This document shows, one piece after another, positions 47,002 to 48,643 of a stretch of 48,643 bases of DNA; position 1 is the stretch's first letter, and each line of letters starts with the position of its first letter. The position numbers and the translations under genes were made by a program. The notes beneath the pieces are model-generated. The model had not been told where the DNA came from. It saw only the letters and a list, made by a program, of their open reading frames with translations, and searched no databases. Source of the stretch: CAZFAT01 sp964517075 (GTDB lineage: Bacteria; Acidobacteriota; Vicinamibacteria; Vicinamibacterales; SCN-69-37); the NCBI GenBank assembly GCA_964517075.1, contig CAZFAT010000062.1, positions 1 through 48,643 on the forward strand, read 5' to 3'.

Positions 47002-48012
47002 ATGAAGACCAAAGTGCTCAAGTTCATGCAGGCGACGGGCGCGTTCGCGCCGTTTCGCTTCGCCCACCGCGGCAAGGCCCTGGTGCTGATGTACCACCGC
47101 TTCAGCCTCGGCGAGAACGGCCCGGGGCTCCCCGTCCGCGTCTTCCGCGAGCAGCTTGAGTACCTGACGACGCACTACCAGGTCGTGCCGCTGTCCTACC
47201 TGGCCATGCTCCTCGCCTCGGGCCGGCCCGTGCCCCCCCGCACCGCGGTCATCACCATCGACGACGCCTACCGCGACGCGTATGGGGTGGCGTTTCCACT
47301 GCTCCGCGCACGGCGGATTCCCGCGACGGTCTTCGTCGTCACCGGGTTCACCGACCGGACGGCCTGGATCTGGACCGACAAGCTGCGCTACCTCGTCGCG
47401 CAGGCGTCGGCCGACGCGCTCCAGGCTTCGATGGCGGGCGCGCCGGCCGAATGGGGAGCGGGCGGGCATCGGTCACGCGCAGACCTGACGGCGGTCTTCA
47501 ACACCGGGATGAAGGCGCTCGAGGATCACGCCAAGGACGAAGCGATCGCCGGGATTGCGCGCCGGCTGGGCCTGACCGTGCCGGACGCGCCTCCCGAAGA
47601 GTTCGCGCCAATCGACTGGGACCAGGCCCGCGAGATGGACCAGTCGGGAGTCGAGATCGGCTCGCACACGATCACCCATCCCATCCTGACGAACGTGGAC
47701 GCTGGACGGCTGGAGCGCGAGCTCAGCGGGTCCCGCGCGCGGATCGAGGATGAGCTTGGCCGGCGGGTCGACCTGTTCTGCTACCCGAACGGCAGCCTGA
47801 ACGCCAAGGTGCGGCAGGCGGTCCGGCGCGCCGGGTACATGTGCGCGGTGACCAGCGCTCCGGGGTTCAACGGCGATCGCAGCGACGTGTTCGCACTGCG
47901 GCGAATCAGCACGGAACCCGACCTGCCGCGCTTCATCCAAAGCACGAGCGGCTTCGAGCACGTCAAGATCCGGATGCTGTACGGGGCCGCGGCGGTCCAG
48001 CGGCACGCGTAG
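47002..48012 (+). CDS. Polysaccharide deacetylase family protein
   Basis: A 336-residue NodB/CE4-fold protein. It has VLMYHRF near residue 28, the catalytic/metal motif TIDDAYRD with the Asp pair at 87-88, and SHTITHP with metal ligands H222 and H226. C-terminal FCYPNGSLN is the usual third motif region. It would remove N- or O-acetyl groups from a surface or peptidoglycan glycan. About 85 residues between motifs 1 and 2 (LVAQASADALQASMAG and following) are longer than in minimal NodB domains. I use the ATG at 47002; a TTG at 46996 is in frame. No signal peptide is evident. Confidence 0.85.
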   Translation: MKTKVLKFMQATGAFAPFRFAHRGKALVLMYHRFSLGENGPGLPVRVFREQLEYLTTHYQVVPLSYLAMLLASGRPVPPRTAVITIDDAYRDAYGVAFPLLRARRIPATVFVVTGFTDRTAWIWTDKLRYLVAQASADALQASMAGAPAEWGAGGHRSRADLTAVFNTGMKALEDHAKDEAIAGIARRLGLTVPDAPPEEFAPIDWDQAREMDQSGVEIGSHTITHPILTNVDAGRLERELSGSRARIEDELGRRVDLFCYPNGSLNAKVRQAVRRAGYMCAVTSAPGFNGDRSDVFALRRISTEPDLPRFIQSTSGFEHVKIRMLYGAAAVQRHA

Positions 48013-48034
48013 GTGGATGGGGACCGCCTGGGCC

Positions 48035-48074
48035 CGCGGGGCTGAAGCCCCGCGGCGACGAGCCCGCGGCGACG
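48035..48074. repeat. GC palindrome plus tandem dodecamer
   Basis: CGCGGGGCT-GA-AGCCCCGCG (48035-48054) is a perfect 9-bp palindrome. It overlaps CCCGCGGCGACG at 48049-48060, which is repeated at 48063-48074 with a 14-bp period. It lies just after the deacetylase stop and next to the broken acyl-CoA synthetase tail. Confidence 0.6.
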
Positions 48075-48089
48075 GACGGTTCCGCGTCG

Positions 48090-48410
48090 CGCTGGCGAGC
48101 GCCAGCTGCTTCACGGCCCTCAGGTCGGTCTTGCCGGTGCCCAGCGTGGGAATCGCGTCGATGCGCAGCAGGTTGTCGCGCCGGGGAATCCACAGCCGCG
48201 GCAGATCGCTCCGGCACAGCCGTTCCCACCGGGTTTCAGGTCGCACGTCCTGACGGGCGTAGAAGGCGACGAGCCGCTCGCCCCTGGCCGCGTCGGGACG
48301 GCGGTGACGACCGAGCAGGCGTGCCCGAGGATGTCATTGATGGCCTCCTCGATCCGTGCGTGCGGCACCATCTCGCCGCGCAGGTCCTCGAGGAACACCA
48401 CGAACCGCCG
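48090..48410 (-). pseudogene. Frameshifted C-terminal remnant of an acyl-CoA synthetase (Aas-type AMP-binding)
   Basis: On the minus strand GEMVPHARIEEAINDILG and SVVTAVP read in one frame, then the expected continuation (DAARGERLVAFYARQDV, RPETRWERL, SDLPRLWIPRRDNLLRID, TLGTGKTDLRAVKQLA) reads in another. The break is at about 48291-48300, a one-base loss. The text matches the C-terminal domain of AMP-binding acyl-ACP/CoA synthetases. The second frame has no stop near its natural end and runs on through the palindrome at 48035-48054. Upstream of 48410 the expected TGD and GR(L)SRF motifs cannot be recognised. It may be a decaying gene or a sequence error at a contig end. Confidence 0.6.
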
Positions 48411-48643
48411 CAAGATCTCCTGCTGCTCGCGCGCGGGCACCCGCGCGTTCGCTGGATCGCTCGCGCCCGGCCGGCCCAGCGCCGGCGACGGCCGGGCCGT
48501 CGGCGTGGTCGACGAGTGCGACGCGATCCCGCCGCGCGTCCGCGCGGGCCGCGGCCTCGTCGAGCCACGTGCGCACGACGGAGGGCGTCACGGCCAGCGC
48601 GACCCACTCGCGCCCCTCCATCCGGCTCAGCACGGTCACCGGC
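48411..48643. other. Unassigned right-end sequence
   Basis: A GC-rich stretch upstream of the synthetase remnant and running off the edge. One minus-strand frame is open (REWVALAVTPSVVRTWLDEA and similar) but it is not continuous with the synthetase frame at 48410 and I recognise nothing in it. With the frameshift next door it could be coding sequence with errors. No other structure seen. Confidence 0.3.

Overview
The window is about 48.6 kb of GC-rich bacterial DNA (roughly two thirds G+C), densely coding, with no tRNA, rRNA, CRISPR array or insertion sequence that I can see. The gene set (PVC-type heme-binding dehydrogenase, 3-keto-disaccharide hydrolase domain, UPF0261, LutABC, an outer-membrane POTRA/barrel protein, KARI and IlvD) suggests a Gram-negative acidobacterium, possibly Vicinamibacteria. 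That placement is inference, not something the sequence proves. Both ends cut through genes or gene remnants, so the window may be a complete contig of a draft or metagenome assembly.

Layout. (1) 1-3836, minus strand: a catabolic cluster of DUF1080, a sugar isomerase/epimerase, UPF0261 and a creatininase-family amidohydrolase cut by the left edge. (2) 3916-9762, plus strand: lutA-lutB-lutC with ATGA overlaps, followed 11 bp later by a large periplasmic propeller/HEAT/cytochrome c dehydrogenase. (3) 9818-11454: a -10 box, a 26-codon short ORF with Cys-Cys-Arg-Cys, an intrinsic terminator and then a fused CysO-MoeB-rhodanese sulfur-transfer protein. This looks like a cysteine-responsive attenuator and is the most interesting single locus. 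(4) 11451-12608 pheA on minus; from 12840 ilvD, ilvB, ilvN, ilvC and serA on plus form an amino-acid biosynthesis run. The pheA/ilvD spacer is AT-rich and carries direct and inverted repeats around a promoter. (5) 19646-20793 minus: aquaporin and a 1-Cys peroxiredoxin. (6) 20886-27206 plus: UPF0182 membrane protein, clpS, clpA, grpE. (7) 27225-36087 minus: speA, then two tandem paralogous GT-C-like membrane proteins, a third membrane protein with a C-terminal discoidin-like region, and a GT2 glycosyltransferase. (8) 36141-40296 minus: outer-membrane barrel protein with an unknown secreted partner, a Tat-exported PhoX-like protein and a small membrane protein. (9) 40441-48012: secreted dienelactone hydrolase, a diadenylate-cyclase-like protein with an altered RHR motif, a membrane MutS-like ATPase, a GT-C-like protein, a VOC dioxygenase and a polysaccharide deacetylase. 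(10) The last 600 bp hold a frameshifted remnant of an acyl-CoA synthetase C-terminus.

Scattered through the window are AT-richer spacers built from short repeated words arranged as direct copies followed by inverted copies. They form potential hairpins of up to 50 bp. Three word families recur at unlinked spacers. A separate GC-rich palindrome family also recurs. These are the second main observation.
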